Source: Desmodesmus armatus (Eukaryota; Chlorophyta; Chlorophyceae; Sphaeropleales; Scenedesmaceae). Taken from it: a stretch of 64,000 nt of DNA. The translations under genes were made by a program, and so were the position numbers. Shown one piece after another: positions 52,201 to 63,870 of this stretch; the first letter of the stretch is position 1; each line of letters starts with the position of its first letter. The stretch spans positions 436,501 to 500,500 of the forward strand of contig VIIQ02000659.1 of assembly GCA_007449985.2 (NCBI GenBank). Direction: 5' to 3'. The notes under the pieces are model-generated. The model made no database searches and was not told the origin of the DNA. It saw only the letters and a program-made list of their open reading frames with translations.

Positions 52201-53557
52201 CCAGGGCGCCCGTGCTGGGGTTTGCATGTACTGCTCTCTGCAGGAACGGCACCCTGCCAGGCACGCGAGGCCCCTCCTCCTGGCCCTGCCTTGCGATGGC
52301 GCAGTCAGGTAAGCCCTTGGGGCACTGAGCTGTGGCCCCAACAAGCACCACGGTTACAGACGACCAGCAAGCGTGCACACATCGCTGTTAACGGTTGCAT
52401 GCCATGCCATGCCATGAGTCAGTACACCACCACCAGTGCCAAGGTCGTTGTGTGTCGACAGAGGGAGTACTTGGATACATGCAAGCTCACTAAGACCGGC
52501 CTACTAGACAGGCAAGCAACAGTGTGGGGGGCGCATCCCTTGGCAAATTTGCAACAGGGCCCTCAGACTCTGAGGACCTCTGAGGACCAAACAAAATGAT
52601 TTGCAGTTCAAGTCCTGCCTTGTCTCTTTGCTGTCATGTAACAGGCATGTCCTACTCGGAACCAGGCTATGAGCGGATGAACATGCACATTGCCTTCCAC
52701 CCGAAGGCTTTCATGTCCAACTTTGTGTTCAACACCAATGTGTGGGCCAGCAAGGACAAGACACTACAAGTGGCGGGCACACGCCTGTTCAACGACAGGG
52801 AGCTCTTCCCCTTCTACTACCCAGCAAACACCAGGTATAAACAGCCCCCAATGGCGCCGCAGCAGTGGCCCTAGCAGCAGCAGCCAATGACAGCAATCGC
52901 TTCTGCATATGGGTTCCTGTTGTTACTGCGGCGGCTGCTGCCGTAGGTCACAGCACGTCCGCATATCTGCTGCCATTTTGTGAAATCTCATGCCACTCTG
53001 GTTGTGATGAGTAGTTTGATCACCATGATGTGGCAGTATGATGTTTGCTGCTTTGGTGTCATGCAGGTGGTTCCCCCAGTCGGCCACCTCAGACTCCCAC
53101 ACTCAAGGGTTGCCCTGGGTGCACTGCCCTGACATCCAGCCCAAGTTTCAAGTCGCCCACCGCTGCAGGTGTGTTGCAAGCTGTCTGAAGGGCCACCGGC
53201 GGTACGGATGTGCCCCTTCTTGCGCTGCTGTTCGCATCCCTTTATGGCTCTTGGATCGAGCCTGATGCAGGAAGGCGTAGCTTGACACATCCCAAGCAGT
53301 ACCACAACACAGCTCTCTACGAGTGATGTGCTATGGTACTGCCATGTGTCAGGGACAATGATGGTGACACCTTTCTGAACTACTGCTGCTGCAGGTGCAG
53401 AGCGTGGGACGTGTGTGGTCAGCACCAGGTGGCGGTGCAGCAGTGTGTGCAGAAGAAGGCCACTGGGTATGACAACCTGCAGGACGAGATGGTGCCCAGC
53501 ACCATGCAAAGGGCGGCATCCATCATGGAGCAGCTGGCGCAGCAAGCCACGAAATAG
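44200..53557 (+). CDS. Membrane-anchored FkbM-type methyltransferase, algal architecture
   Basis: Eighteen exons are proposed: 44200-44520, 44828-44923, 45253-45293, 45820-45920, 46373-46443, 46980-47065, 47409-47444, 47792-47943, 48526-48581, 49010-49429, 49734-49858, 50209-50314, 50891-50918 (tentative), 51878-51971, 52244-52308, 52645-52834, 53067-53168 and 53395-53557, about 750 residues. An N-terminal membrane anchor (WAVVAVLLLMACFFVLLDL) implies a type II Golgi/ER protein. A Cys-rich segment (NDGVCDEG, CDLGTDCQDCGPW) precedes the Rossmann fold: SAM motif I is FVVDVGGNYG, then VLSIEPVPVFRAF, then ILKVDVEGREPDVF and IIMEYSPGYY. FkbM enzymes O-methylate sugars or polyketides; a glycan substrate is inference. 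A ~95-residue Ser/Ala insert (49087-49370) interrupts the catalytic domain. The 28-nt exon at 50891 was chosen because it restores phase and is the weakest join. Introns carry poly-G tracts and exon-edge copies. Confidence 0.83.
47929..48336 (+). repeat. Array of five decoy copies of FkbM exon 8 end
   Basis: The real end of exon 8 reads atgcaccactcattgcag then gtgggt (47929-47948). Related copies occur at about 48004-48026, 48073-48092, 48121-48143, 48177-48200 and 48318-48336, separated by poly-G or GT-rich spacers. Most keep the CAG/GT donor-like junction; one has lost it. Confidence 0.8.
48684..48731 (+). repeat. Decoy copy of FkbM exon 9 end with donor
   Basis: gtgccgctacaaccgggctc plus the following catgcag/gtgagctg repeats the end of exon 9 (48550-48590) with two substitutions. 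Confidence 0.85.
49874..50012 (+). repeat. Poly-G tract followed by decoy copy of exon 11 end
   Basis: A ~95-bp G-tract interrupted by single A residues (49874-49967) follows the exon 11 donor. It is directly followed (49968-50012) by a copy of the exon 11 end and donor, reading agtccggggtactactacca and then gacacactgtgagtg. Confidence 0.9.
50666..50710 (+). repeat. Poly-G tract in FkbM intron 12
   Basis: A ~45-bp run of G with two interrupting A residues. It is one of many G-tracts on the sense strand between 44.7 and 58.1 kb. Confidence 0.9.
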
Positions 53558-54272
53558 TTACCTGAACGAAATATTTACCTGCACATGCTGGTCAAAGTGC
53601 ATATGTGATGCATGGACGGACACGCACGGACTGCCAGTTTCCAGGCTGGCTTACACTTGCCAAGTTGGGGGTGTGCTGTTGCAGCTGGCGTTAGGCCACT
53701 CATGTGTTGAGTTGTTGATGAATGACACTCCATGTGACATCAATTATTGTGTACAGTCTTTGAGACTGGGTGGAAATGGAACCTGGATCATTCCATTGTC
53801 CTGGGGGTTGAGTGTCTGCAGCAGGACGCAGCCTGCAGGAAGTCAAGGTGGAGTTTTGGGGGTGCTGATGTGCTGACCGGATCAGCACACTGCTTGTTGA
53901 CATTGAAATTGTTTGGGCACGAAGTCATGTTGTTTGAAGCTGTGGTGTGATGGCTGCTGCCCTGTGAAGTGTACAAAGGGTGGGTGCCAGCTGTCCTGGT
54001 TGTGGTGGATGGGGGTGGACACGGTAGGAAGGAATTCATTTGAAAATCTTTGAATTGGATTTACTTTCAAACGATTTCTCCGTGAGACAGTTTTGGTTGG
54101 CGCTGACAGAGTGAGGATTACGTGCTGGTGTGATTGGCGCTCCAATTACTCAAGACGTCAGCTATTTCCTGCAGGTACTTGATCAGCTGCGTCCGCCTTG
54201 CTGCTCCCCTCTTCTCCTTCCTTCAGGGCCCCAGTGCCCACAGATCACGCGCCTTCTCTTCGGCCAAGCATC
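53558..54272. other. Intergenic region between FkbM-type gene and SMT1
   Basis: This 715-bp T/G-rich stretch separates two plus-strand genes. It should contain the FkbM-type gene's 3' UTR and the SMT1 promoter. No open frame or clear core-promoter motif is seen. Confidence 0.4.
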
Positions 54273-57200
54273 ATGCCGCAGTTCGAGGTGGCCGTTCCCT
54301 ATCTGGATAAGCTGAGCGTCCAGTGGGGTGATCGATCACAGGGAGAGAAGACCGTGATCGCTGTGGCGGGAGGTGCAGCAGCGCTGGGTCTGGGCGTGCT
54401 GCTGTACAGAAGGTGAGTGGGGCAGACAGACGCCATGGCAGGGGTATAAGGCTTTCACAACGATGGATATCATGATCGTGGGCACCTGCAAGCCAACAAG
54501 GCCTTGTGAAGGTGATGCATGGGTCAGCAGCAGGGGATCAAGGTTACTTTTTTGCAATAGCAGGCCAGGGAGGCCAGGAGCATATGCTTACAATCCAGCA
54601 AAAGGTTTGGTTGTGAGAAAGCTCTCTCTCAGCACTCACGTGCCTGCCCAACATGTGTTTGGACTTGGGTGCAGCAAAAGCAGGGGGGCAGGGGGGGCAT
54701 TGCCAATAGACAGCACATGCAGACAGGCATAGCGCATTGAAGCAGTCGTCTGAACTTCCAGCAGATGCATTTCACATCTCTCTTTTCATGTTAGCGCACT
54801 CATCCTTAGGCGCTTGATGTGCCGCTGCTATCACTCCCCTTTGGTGGGGGGTGACGGGTGCGCAGTGGCATGTGCCTCATAACGCGGAACACCCCAGGTT
54901 GTAGCAGTAGGTGGCTGTTTCAACGCATAGTCACCAACAGCACAGCACAGCACATGCACACGCACACGTGCATTCAAGCGACCTCATGCTCGCCTGGTTG
55001 CATCCCACCCCCTCTGTGCCCCAGCTTGCAATGCACACTTGCGCTTGTGCTGCTGTGGGTGCGCAGTTTATGCTGAAAACTGTGCACACTCTGCAGCATC
55101 AGTGCATGTATGCCACACAGTGGGGACAGGGCGTAGACACCAGTATACAGGGCAGCAGGTGCCGCTGACGCCTAAGAGGCCTTCTGGGGTCAGACAGCAC
55201 TGATGTTTGAGGCAGGGGGCCAAGCGATGCATTCTGCAGGGGCACAGAGATGCATTCTGCAGCTGGAGGGCTGGGAGGGCGGGAGGGCAGTGCATGTGAC
55301 GTGGTGCATTACAGCACGCAAACCTTTACAACATGTACCCCTACCTTCCCTGTGTGTCTCCTGGCCTGTGTGTGTGGGGCGATGCAGAGGAGCACCACTT
55401 CCACACATCACATCACACAGCCAGCCTGCAAGTGCATTGCGATAATGACACGCAATGCCCAAATGCATGTCTCCCCCTCCTCCCCCAGCCAGTTGCAATG
55501 CACACTTGGAACTTAAGTTGCTGGCTTGGTTGCCGCTCATACCGAGTGGGGGGTGACACCCAGCAGCACAAGTACATGTGTGCCTCCAACCTGGGGGAGG
55601 GGTTTGTGACACTCAGTAGCAGCATTGGAAGATCCAGGACAAACATTGGGTGATAGGATACTTGAGATCATGGTGATTACGAGTAAAAATAAGACTGATG
55701 GGTCTGCAAATGAGTGGCCTCTCTTGATTGATGCAGTGGCATAAGGGGGCAGCTTCGGTATTGACGTGGTCGTGGCGATGTGGGGCGCTTTGCACACATT
55801 ATGCTGCATTTCAAGCATTTTGGGGGTTACAGCAGAAGTCCAACAGGTGGGGTGTGCCTGCCAACGAGCATGCCGGGCGGCAATTGACGGCCTGTGCTGC
55901 CATGTGCTGGCAGCATTGGTTTCCCTGGGGTACATGTCTGATTCCCCAAACAGAAGGTTACTCCATGTTGTGTACGCCCACCAGGTCTGCTGTGCGCTGC
56001 CATGCTGTGTGGTGTTGCTGCAGGGTGACAGATGAGCGGCGCAACCGCCCCACTGTGTTTGAGCTGTCAGGCGGCTCCATTGACTCAAAGAAGGTGCGCA
56101 GGGGACACGTGTCATCATGCATGCATATCAGATGCCGCAACAAAGATTTAAAGTTGTGTATCTGTGCCATTCTTCCTCACCCGCTTGTAGATTTGAGCGT
56201 GCTCCTGATTATAGTGTGGTCACTGCGCTGGCGTCGGCTTGACTCTGGCTGCTCAGCAGTGTGAGGATCTGGCTCTTGAGCAGTTGCTGACTGTAAGCGA
56301 TGAGGTCTGTAGGCGCATGGCAGTATCAATTGGCACACATGTTGTACTACAGACTCAAGTTGCCCCCTCTGGTGTTGGCCTGTTGGGGCCCTTCCGTCCT
56401 GCAGGTGAAGAGTGAGTGGAACAACAATAGCTGATTGTAACTCATGTGTCAACTCGCTGCCCCCACAACTGCTGCTGTTGGCTTGTCGCGTCCTTCCCTC
56501 CTGCAGGTGAAGAGTGAGTGGAACAACTATGAGTCTAGCTATGGCAAGGATGCTGGTGAGGGCATCAAGGACAGGAGCAAGACAACACAGCTGGTGGACG
56601 TATTCTACAGCCTGGTGGGTGGAGGGTGGTGTGGTGTGGTGGTGTGTGTGTGTGGGGGGGGGGGGGGGAGTCGGGGGGGGGGGGGGGGGGTCAAGTATTT
56701 CTTTGGGGGGCGGGGGAGGAGGGGAACTGCCCTTTTAGGGGGGGTATGTCGCTGTGATTACTAAGGGCATCAAGGACAGAGGACAGGAGCAAGACAACAC
56801 AGCTGGTGGATGTCTTCTACAGCCTGGTGGGTGGAGGGGGTGGTGTGGTGTGGTGTGGTGTGGTGTGTGTGTGTGTGTGTGTGTGTGTGGGGGGGGGGGG
56901 GGTTCAAGTATCTCTTTGGGGGCGGGGGAGGAGGGGAACTGCCCTTTTTTGGGGGGGGGTATGTCGCTGTGATTACTAAGGGCATCAAGGACAGAGGACA
57001 GGAGCAAGACAACACAGCTGGTGGACGTGGGGGGGGGGAAACTGGTGTGCTTGTGTGCCTTTTTGGGGGTGCAGGGTAGAGGCGGAGTGCTGGGTAGCTG
57101 TGCGGCGCAGTTGGCAGGCGGGGGGGGGGGGGGGGAGGGTGATGCTGCATGGCGGGTGTGGTGGTGGTGGTGGTGGTGGGGTGTTCTATTGGGGGGAACA

Positions 57201-58736
57201 AGCATGGTGTTAGGTTGGTTGCGAATGGGCGTTTAGTACTCCTTTTTTAGCTCCAGAGGTTGGGGCTGTGCTGAGCGGTGTGCGTGTCTCCGGGGGGGGG
57301 GGGGGTCACCAGTTGGGTGGATTGTCGGGCATGGATGTGTTCCTGTAGTGTCAGTGTGGGTGCCATGGGGTTGTGCGATTGTCGGGGGGGGGGGTGGCTG
57401 TGTGAGGTTGTCCGTGAGAGAGTTGTAGCCTGCTGTCATTTTTGGGGGTGGACGGGTGCCCAAAGCCCCGGGGGGGGGGGGGGCAGGTTGGTGGTGTTGC
57501 CTGGTGATGGTGGTGCGGCACATGCGAGTCCAGGGGTTCAGCCTAACACCCTTATAATGCATTGCTTCCAGCTTCACTGTCAGCTGGCTACACTTGCCGG
57601 CCAGAGCAGCCAGCATCTGCTTGTGTGTCTTTGCTGGTAGTAGCAGTCGGAGTGCATCGAAAGAGACCAACATAAGCTGGGCTGGGTGCGAGCTGACATT
57701 GCGCGTGTATGTGGGGTGTATTTGATCTTGGATTAGATCTCGCCACCACCACATTGGCGCGTGATGGCGGCCCTTACCTAGCTGGCTAGACCATGCCAAT
57801 CGCATTGCTGTGCGCACATCGTTTCCATGTCAACTGCAATGTGACCCAAGCAGCAAGAGCAAACGGCGTCACAGGAAACTTGTGGCTGTCAATGCAATTA
57901 CCTTTTTTATTCACTGAGACTTAGGGGGTTTAGGGCACTGAGACTTAGGGGGTTAGGGATTTGTGCTTGTGTGTGGGGGGGTGTTGACGGTCTTAGGGAG
58001 TGCTGAGTGTGTTGGGTGTCGTGATGGTGGTAGGTGTCTTCTCCAGCCTGCTAGGTGGGTGGTTTGGGGCGTTTGGGGGGGGGGGGTGCTGGAGGGGCCA
58101 CAATGATTGGTGTCGCAACCTGTGTTTGGGCGGGGATTGGCATTGTTTGGTGCACAGGCGACGGGAACACATTGGTGGTGATGGTAGCAGGATTTGGGGT
58201 AAGGCACAAAGCGAGGTTTAGGGAAGCAGCCCACCACAAAGCCAGCACAGTTTGCACGCAAGCGTATTGGCTTACCATTAGGCTGGTCCCTGGGCTCAGC
58301 CCTACTAGCTGGCGGTGTGCGCTGCCGTCGTGTCACCATGTAGGGGATTCAAGGCGCTGCATCGGTGCTTGCATACCCCACATGAGCGCGCGATGTCTGC
58401 ATACCCGCACCTTGTCGGCTACAATTGGCCAAGCACTGTACGGCCCCACATTGGTCTGAAGCTGATTTCACTGTATTCACTTCACTATGGAATGGACAAG
58501 GCATAGTAGGCCTGTTGCCGCCACTGCACAGTTGAGACTGGGTTGACAGGGGGGCTCACAGCATGTGCTGGCCGTTGTCTGCTGGCTACCCGCATCCACA
58601 TTTCAAAGCGCATGCCAAGTTGAATACTGACATGGGTCGCTGTGTCGTGTGATGCTGCGCTCTCTGCTGCTGCAGGTGACTGACATTTACGAGTATGGTT
58701 GGGGCCAGAGCTTCCACTTCTCACCCAAGCTGCCAG
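54273..58736 (+). CDS. SMT1: Sterol C24-methyltransferase, N-terminal part
   Basis: Four exons (54273-54412, 56024-56093, 56507-56614, 58676-58736) encode the first ~126 residues. The protein starts MPQFEVAVPYLDKLSVQWGD. It has an N-terminal membrane segment (TVIAVAGGAAALGLGVLLY), then the SMT-typical WNNYESSYGKDAGEG, STKTTQLVDVFYSL-like KTTQLVDVFYSL and TDIYEYGWGQSFHFSPKLPG (sterol-binding region I is YEYGWG..FHF). The enzyme transfers methyl from SAM to C24 of cycloartenol-type sterols at the ER. The SAM-binding half (beginning around the DAGCG motif) is not found before the window ends, although over 5 kb follow. Either intron 4 is very long and filled with satellite, or the locus is truncated or misassembled. 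Introns 3 and 2 carry partial copies of exon 3. Confidence 0.88.
56405..56434 (+). repeat. Decoy copy of SMT1 exon 3 start
   Basis: After a cctgcag acceptor, gtgaagagtgagtggaacaa repeats the true exon 3 start (56507), then hits TAG/TGA stops. Confidence 0.85.
56766..57029 (+). repeat. Two decoy copies of SMT1 exon 3 end
   Basis: Copies of the exon 3 end occur at 56766-56828 (with donor, tacagcctg then gtgggt) and 56981-57029 (broken off after gtggacgt). Both carry a 6-bp insertion (gaggac) relative to the true exon, and G-tracts separate them. They share a ttactaagggcatcaagg start, so the second arose from the first. Confidence 0.85.
57915..57961. repeat. Tandem repeat with TTTAGGG/TTAGGG-like motifs
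   Basis: cactgagacttagggggttt and aggg occur twice in tandem, bringing TTTAGGG and TTAGGG words together. This is too short to be called interstitial telomere. Confidence 0.4.
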
Positions 58737-61199
58737 GTACGGTGTGGCATGGATGCTCAGTGTTCTCTTTCTCACACTCTGCTAAACGTGAGGCCTGCAA
58801 TCCAGTTGTACGCAATGCACAGCATCATTTGATGCGACGCAATCAAGTGCTGCTAGTACTAGCTTCCCTGCAGCCATATGTGCGCATGAAGGTAATGCCT
58901 TGGGGTAGCAATACTTATTGATGCGCTGGCGCTGCTGACGCCCATGCTTGCTTGGTGCCCCAGTACTTGTTTCACAACACAAGGGTTAACATACCTTGGC
59001 TGATACTTTCCTGGTGGACAGGGTATCCCTGTACAGGGTAAAACCCTGCACCATTGCGCACTTGCACAAATTCGAGCCTGTTTTGGGTCACGTTCAGCAT
59101 CTGCCTGATCATTTTGGAGCAGCAGCTGCACATGGCCCATAGCATGCCTGAGGTTCGTGTGGCAGTGGTGGTGTGTAGCAGCTAGGGCTCTTCAAGCCTG
59201 GTTTGGTTGTCAAACCCGCACTTGATGGATCAACGGGGTACACCGGGGGACATAGGTGGTTGCCGGCCTGTCTTGATGCGTGGCGTGCCTTCGTGGGTTG
59301 TCCGTGGCTAGAAGGGTCCTTTTTGGGCCTGGCTGGCTGTGCATACAGTGTGTCAGTGACAACGGTCATCGCCTTGTCCATTTCATGTTTGGAATTTTGC
59401 TTGCGGGGAAGGCAGGGTGCTGGGGAGGCTTTATCTTGAGGGGGTGCCTATGGGCCAGCAGGGCTTCTTGCAGATACGTTTTGCCGGCGCTGGCCACAGG
59501 ATGCTGTGGTCCTGTGCGCGCATGGTTGAGGTCTTACTTGTTCACAACCTCACTTACTTAGGGGCAACTCCTGCTTTGCTGATCATACTCACTCGCACCA
59601 TCATGCTTGTCATGCACTCAGGCCTGTGCTGGGCTATGTCTGGGCGCGGTCGTTCAGAGTGCACACGGCCGAACCTTGATATGGCTCAGTACCGGCCTGT
59701 GCTACGAGCACAGTCATTGTGAGGGTGCCCGGCAGCCATGGCTCTTGAAGCTTGGTTGATTGTACACACCTTGCAGCACCTGTTTTACAGTCCTTACCCC
59801 CCTTCTGTAGCTCCACCCACCAACCCCTGCCTTGCTGATCATACATGCGATCATGCTGCCCACAACCTCAGGCCTGTGCGAGGCAATGTCGTAGCTGTCT
59901 TCCTACTCAGACTAGGCAGCATTACGACATGGTCCATCAACGGCCTGTGAATACCGGGAGCCAGAGGCAGACAAACGGCACAAGCAGTAGGGCGGCTTCA
60001 AGACCCAGCTGGCTGTGCATGGCTTGGGTCAGGGATGTTGACTCACTAGTAGCCCCCTTGCCTTTTATCGTGTGGTTAGCCTCCCTCTGTGACGATCTGC
60101 CTTCCCTTCCTTTTGCGGCGATTAGCCCCCCCTCTCTTGTGTGTGTTCAGCATCCCTCTCTCTCTTTTGCAGTGGTGAGCCACACCCCCTCTCGTGTTTG
60201 GCAATCGGCCCCCCCTCTCTTTTGTGGTTACTTGGTGTTGTGGGCACATATTTATGCCTGGGAGGCAGCAAGCTATGTGAGGGTGTGTCGCTGCACTGGG
60301 CACACCGCGCTGTGTGTATCGAGCATCCTGTGGTGGACAGTCTCTCCTGGCACATGTGTACCCTCCCACCTTCTTTTGCGCTGCACCGCTTTGCTCGCCA
60401 TGTGCACCATCAGGCTTCCAGGAACTTGGGCCTGCAGGCACCGTGCGAGCTCTCTCGGACACACCTCAGACATTGCATGTTCTGTGTCGTGTCAGAGATT
60501 GTCGCTGTGGTTTTGCCAGGCAGGACCCAGGCAGGACCCGAGTATGGCCATCCATCAATGGCCTCCTCTGGTGAGATAAGCATCAAGGTGAAGGCGCCTG
60601 ATGGCCAGGGTTCCTTGGCGCTAGGCCAGGGTTCAGCTGGGCTGTGCATGGCTTCTGTCAGTGATGGTGGTTAGGCCCCCCCCTCTCTGTCTCTCTCTCT
60701 CTTTTGCCCTCTGCCTTTCCCTCTCTCTTTCCGTCTCTCCTTCCCTCTTCCCCTCTCTCCCCCCTTCCCCTAGGGCACCTACGAATATGTAGTAGCTGAG
60801 CCCCCTTAGGGCCTATCTCAGCTGTACAGGTCTACGCAAGTTTGCATCCATTGTTGTTGCAGTACTTCCCTACCTCCCCTCCCCGTTTGCCGAGTGTGTG
60901 AGTGCATGATCAGATTCGCCCACACGCTCAGACCCTGTTGTGGTTCATGTGCTCTGTCGCGTGGTGTTTGCACCATGCAGTAGTTGCACATGGTCCAAAA
61001 CTTGCCTGGGCTTGCTGTTGTGGCCGAGAGTGTGAAAGGGGGGCTTGGCTGCTAGCAGGCCCTGCTAGGCTCCCTGAGCCTGCCTTGGCTGTGCATGGCT
61101 TGTAGGTGGTTTCAGGTCTTTTTCTTCTAATCCTCGCTTTCGTTGCGATTGTGGTTTCAGTACTATGTCGGACCCTCACTTTTAACTAGCCTCCAGTCC
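58737..61199. repeat. Degenerate repeat-rich region after SMT1 exon 4
   Basis: No coding exon was found. gctgtgcat-type segments recur at about 59333, 60012, 60645 and 61087. A ctgatcatac...caggcctgtg segment occurs at about 59580 and again about 258 bp later, at 59837. A C/T-rich tract with CTCTCT runs covers about 60680-60770. This is probably the beginning of the satellite field that follows, more diverged. Confidence 0.55.
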
Positions 61200-63870
61200 A
61201 GTTGATGGCGCTAGGTGCATCGCGGAATTGCTTGGCATGCGTTCAAGCGGCCTGCTCTACTGCCCTCTGCTCCAGGCTCATGTCCCAAGTATGGTGGGGC
61301 GATCCCTTGGACCAGTGGCAGCAGGACATGCACTGTTTGTTCCTTGACCGTGGGTTTGGTGGTTCAGGGTGTTTGGGTGTGTGGGTGTTCTGGCGGCCCT
61401 CTCTTGAAGTATGCCCAGCAGCAAGGTTTTGCCATTGGGTTTGCAGCAACCTGCTGTGGCAACCTGCGCACCAGGAGCTGCCAGGCACGCGTCTAACCGG
61501 CCTGGCTTACTGCCTGGTCGTACGGGCACTTGGGTGGGATGATGGGGGAGCCTTGGGACCTGCGGCAGCATCGGCAGCATCAGGGCATGCTCTGTTTGGC
61601 CTGACTGGGGCTCTTTGTGTATTTGTCAGTTTGGTACTTTGCTACTGGGGCCCTCTCTTGAAGTGGCTGAGCAGCAAGGCTTTGCTAGGGGGTTGGGAGC
61701 AGGATGTGGGGTGGGAAGCAGCCAACGTGGCTACAGGCGCACCAATGAATGGCCAGGCAAGTGTTCAAGCAGCCTGCCTTACTGCCTTTGGGCCGAGATG
61801 ACTTCTGAGTTTATATTGGGGGACACTTGGACCAACAGCAGTAGGTTGGCACCTTTTGATCCTTGACTGGGGTCTTAGGTGGTGTACTTGTTTTTGGTGT
61901 TTTATCGGGGCTCTCTTTTGAAGTCTGCTTAGCAGCAAGGTCATGTTTTTGTTCCTTGACTTCTAGGCACGCATGCAAGCGGTCTGCCTTACTGCCTCTG
62001 GTCCAGGCTCATGTCCCACATCCGTGGGGGAGGCCGTGGACCTGTGGCAGCAGGACATGCACTGTTTGCTCCTTGACCACCCTTGGTGGGTGTTTGGGTG
62101 TTGTGGTGCTTGCTGACAGCCCTCTCTTGAACTATGCCTGGCAGCAAGGTTTTGCCATGGGGTAAACTTTAGCCCGCTGTAACCACATGCGCACCAAGGA
62201 GGTGCAAGGCATGCGTCCAACCGGCCTGGCTTGCTGCTTCTGGTCATACATGCACGTCTTGGGATGATGGGGGAACCCTGTGACCTGCAGCAGTGGGACA
62301 CCATGCTCTGTTTGGTCTGACTGGGGTTGTCGTGTGGTTTTCCTTCACGTACTTTTCCTGGGACCCTCTTTCAGTTCTACTGACTACTGTGGCCCTCTGT
62401 TGGAGTAGCTTGCTAGCAAGGTTTGCCATGGTGATTGAAGCAGCCCATGGGGTGGGAAGCAGCCCACGTGGCTATAGGCGCACCAGGGAGCTACCAGCCA
62501 GCGTACAAGCCGCTTGCCTTACTGACTCTGTTCAAAGTTATGTCCTGGAGTGGTCTGGACGTACCCTTTGACCAGTGCCAGCAGGGTATGCTCTGTTTGT
62601 TTCTTGACTGGGGTCTTTGGTGGGGTACTTGGTTGTATTGGTACTTTCTTGAGCCCTCTTTAGAGGTATGCCTAACAGAATGGTTTCTTGTCCTGGGGTT
62701 GGAACTAGCTCTGTGTGTAGCGACAGCACAGCAGGGTATTGCCAGGCAAACGTTTCAGCAGCCTGCCTTACTGCCTCTGGTCCAGAGCCGTTGCCCAAGT
62801 ATGATAGGGGAGCTCTTGGACCAGTGCCAGCAGGACAAGCTCTGTTTGTTCCTTCACTGGCGTCTTTGGTGATGTTCTTGGTTGTGTTGATGCTTGTCTT
62901 GAGCCCTTCTTCGAAGTACGCACAACAGGACCCTTACCGGATGCCATGCATCTTGTCATGTGTTTGGAACCAGCTCTGTTTAGGGAGAGGGCGCCAAGCA
63001 TGCAAGTGCCTGCCTTACTGCCTCTGGTCAAAGTTTTCCCTCTTGTATGATGGGGGAGCTCTTCGCCAGTGCCAGCAGGGCATGCTATGTTCGTCCTTGA
63101 CTGGGTTTGCAGGAGCTACCACGCAACCTGGTGTACTTGGTTGCCCTGTTACTTTCTTGGGAGTACAGAGCCTTCTCTTTAGTGCACCTGCAAAATGTCT
63201 GTAAGGCTTTGCCAAGGGGTGGGATACAGCTTACTGTGGCCACATGCGCAGCAAGGAACCGCCAGGCGATTCATGTGGGCCTGCCTTACTGCCTCTGGTT
63301 GAAAGGGTCCGCCTAGTGTGATGACGGGAGACCCCTTCGACTGCCAGCAGGGCATGCCCTGTTTGTCTTTGTGGCGTTTTGTGGTGTTGGTTGTTTCGGT
63401 GCTTTCTAAGGGCCCTCTGTCGAAATATGCCTAGCAGCAGGGGTTTGCCCATGGGGTTGCAAGCAGCCCACGGTGGCCACCCAAGCGCACTAAGGAACCG
63501 CCAGGCAAGCGTTCAAGTTGCCTGCCTTACTACCTCTGGTCATGTGCAGCACAGTTTGTGAAGATTGGGCAGCCCATGGACCAACGGCAGCAGACAGGGG
63601 CTGTTTGTTCCTTTACTGGGGGTTTCTGTGGCATACTTTGTGGGTTCTTTCTTTGGGCCTTCTCTTGGAGTGTGCCTGCAGGGTTTTTGTCATAGGGTTG
63701 GCTCCAGCCCTCTGTGGCCTCAGGCACACCAAGGAATCAAGCATGTGTCCGAGTAGCCCCCCTGACTGCCCTTGGTCCCTTGGTCATACATCAACTGCAC
63801 CATGACATTATGCACAGCTGCTTCCTGCTTGTTCTCAGGTTGGTGTATTGGTGCTTGTTGGTCGTGTGGT
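61200..63870. repeat. ~260-bp satellite, about ten divergent copies
   Basis: The unit's ccctctcttgaagtatgcc core recurs with variation at about 61391, 61650, 61908, 62117, 62388, 62650, 62910, 63172, 63408 and 63655, mostly 236-271 bp apart. Other shared parts are caagcggcctgccttactgc and agcaggacatgcactgtttg. Open frames across it are short and do not keep one reading frame from unit to unit, so it is unlikely to code. Confidence 0.8.

Noticed and set aside
56735..57205. Pro/His/Thr-rich minus-strand frames in SMT1 intron 3
   Set aside because: These are translations of G-tracts and GTGT repeats; the region is intronic to SMT1 with decoy exon copies.
61200..63870. Tandemly repeated protein-coding gene
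   Set aside because: Frames are short and shift between units; indels between copies are not multiples of three.
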